From Mesodorylaimus sp. YZB2_4 (taxonomy: Eukaryota; Nematoda; Enoplea; Dorylaimida; Dorylaimidae), in the NCBI GenBank assembly GCA_030248295.1, contig JASANH010000246.1:35848-99847 (forward strand): a stretch of DNA of 64,000 nt, written 5' to 3'. The notes beneath the pieces were generated by a model. The model was not told the origin of the DNA. It saw only the letters and a list, made by a program, of their open reading frames with translations, and made no database searches. Every line of letters begins with the position of its first letter. Positions within the stretch are counted from its first letter, which is position 1. A program made the position numbers and the translations under genes. This document shows, in pieces, positions 63,881-64,000 of the stretch.

Positions 63881-64000
63881 GCCCCAACGTTTTTGACCCC
63901 CAGCGTCCCCAAAAAGGGGGGAGGGGACCCTAGCAAGGAACAGACCAATAAGTACGTTTCCACCAAGATATATAATTCGTAGCCGCGCGCGAATGCAAGC

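Noticed and set aside
1..64000. CRISPR arrays, bacterial operons, rRNA genes
   Set aside because: No regularly spaced direct repeats with unique spacers, no ribosome-binding-site pattern and no rRNA sequence seen; introns and animal element families show eukaryotic DNA.

Overview
This is an invertebrate nuclear genome segment. Genes are split by short GT-AG introns of about 50-95 nt. It holds pieces of animal genes (an SLC12-type Na-K-Cl cotransporter, a rhodopsin-like 7TM receptor, an F-box protein) and a dense, nested population of mobile elements: Polinton/Maverick, PIF/Harbinger, MULE, mariner, Ginger-type integrase, Ty3/gypsy, BEL/Pao, Penelope, tRNA-derived SINEs and MITEs. The species cannot be named from the sequence.

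Layout. 1-13.2 kb: a decayed Polinton/Maverick on the + strand (C2H2 protein, a spliced Bcl-2-like gene, packaging ATPase, core-like protein, rve integrase, penton-like capsid gene, second core-like gene, major capsid protein, adenain-type protease). Its penton-like gene is split by an unfamiliar inverted-repeat element (4478-10271, flanks AATT), which was itself hit by a complete PIF/Harbinger (4695-8942, TSD TCA) with a three-exon transposase and a five-exon MADF gene. 13.5-14.5 kb: F-box gene. 15.3-18.3 kb: broken Mag-like gypsy element with an 82-bp LTR. 19.3-30.05 kb: the most interesting block, a compact and largely intact virus-like gene set. It has a spliced family B DNA polymerase C-terminus, two paralogous cysteine-rich surface-type proteins (one with a transmembrane segment and tyrosine-motif tail), an unknown protein, a packaging ATPase, a probable double-jelly-roll capsid protein with a splice near its N-terminus, and a basic core-like protein. 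A BEL/Pao element with perfect 5-bp TSDs sits inside one 72-nt intron of this block.

30-35 kb is gypsy debris, a SINE, a MITE and low-complexity DNA. 35-41 kb has host gene parts (cotransporter pseudogene, unknown minus-strand exons, a small type I membrane protein). 41-49 kb contains fragments clearly related to the 19-30 kb block (ATPase, transmembrane/tyrosine tail), suggesting an older relative, mixed with Penelope, mariner and Ginger-type remains. 52.2-54.2 kb is a MULE with iterated GGGGCGAGTTG subterminal repeats. 54-64 kb has a SINE pair, a broken GPCR and rearranged gypsy elements. A promoter-like GC-rich module (CRE, CCAAT, GC box, E-box) occurs as inverted copies at 41.4 and 59.4 kb.

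Coding calls rest on reading translations and splice signals by eye; no database search was run. Virus-derived genes are described with their breaks but not reconstructed.
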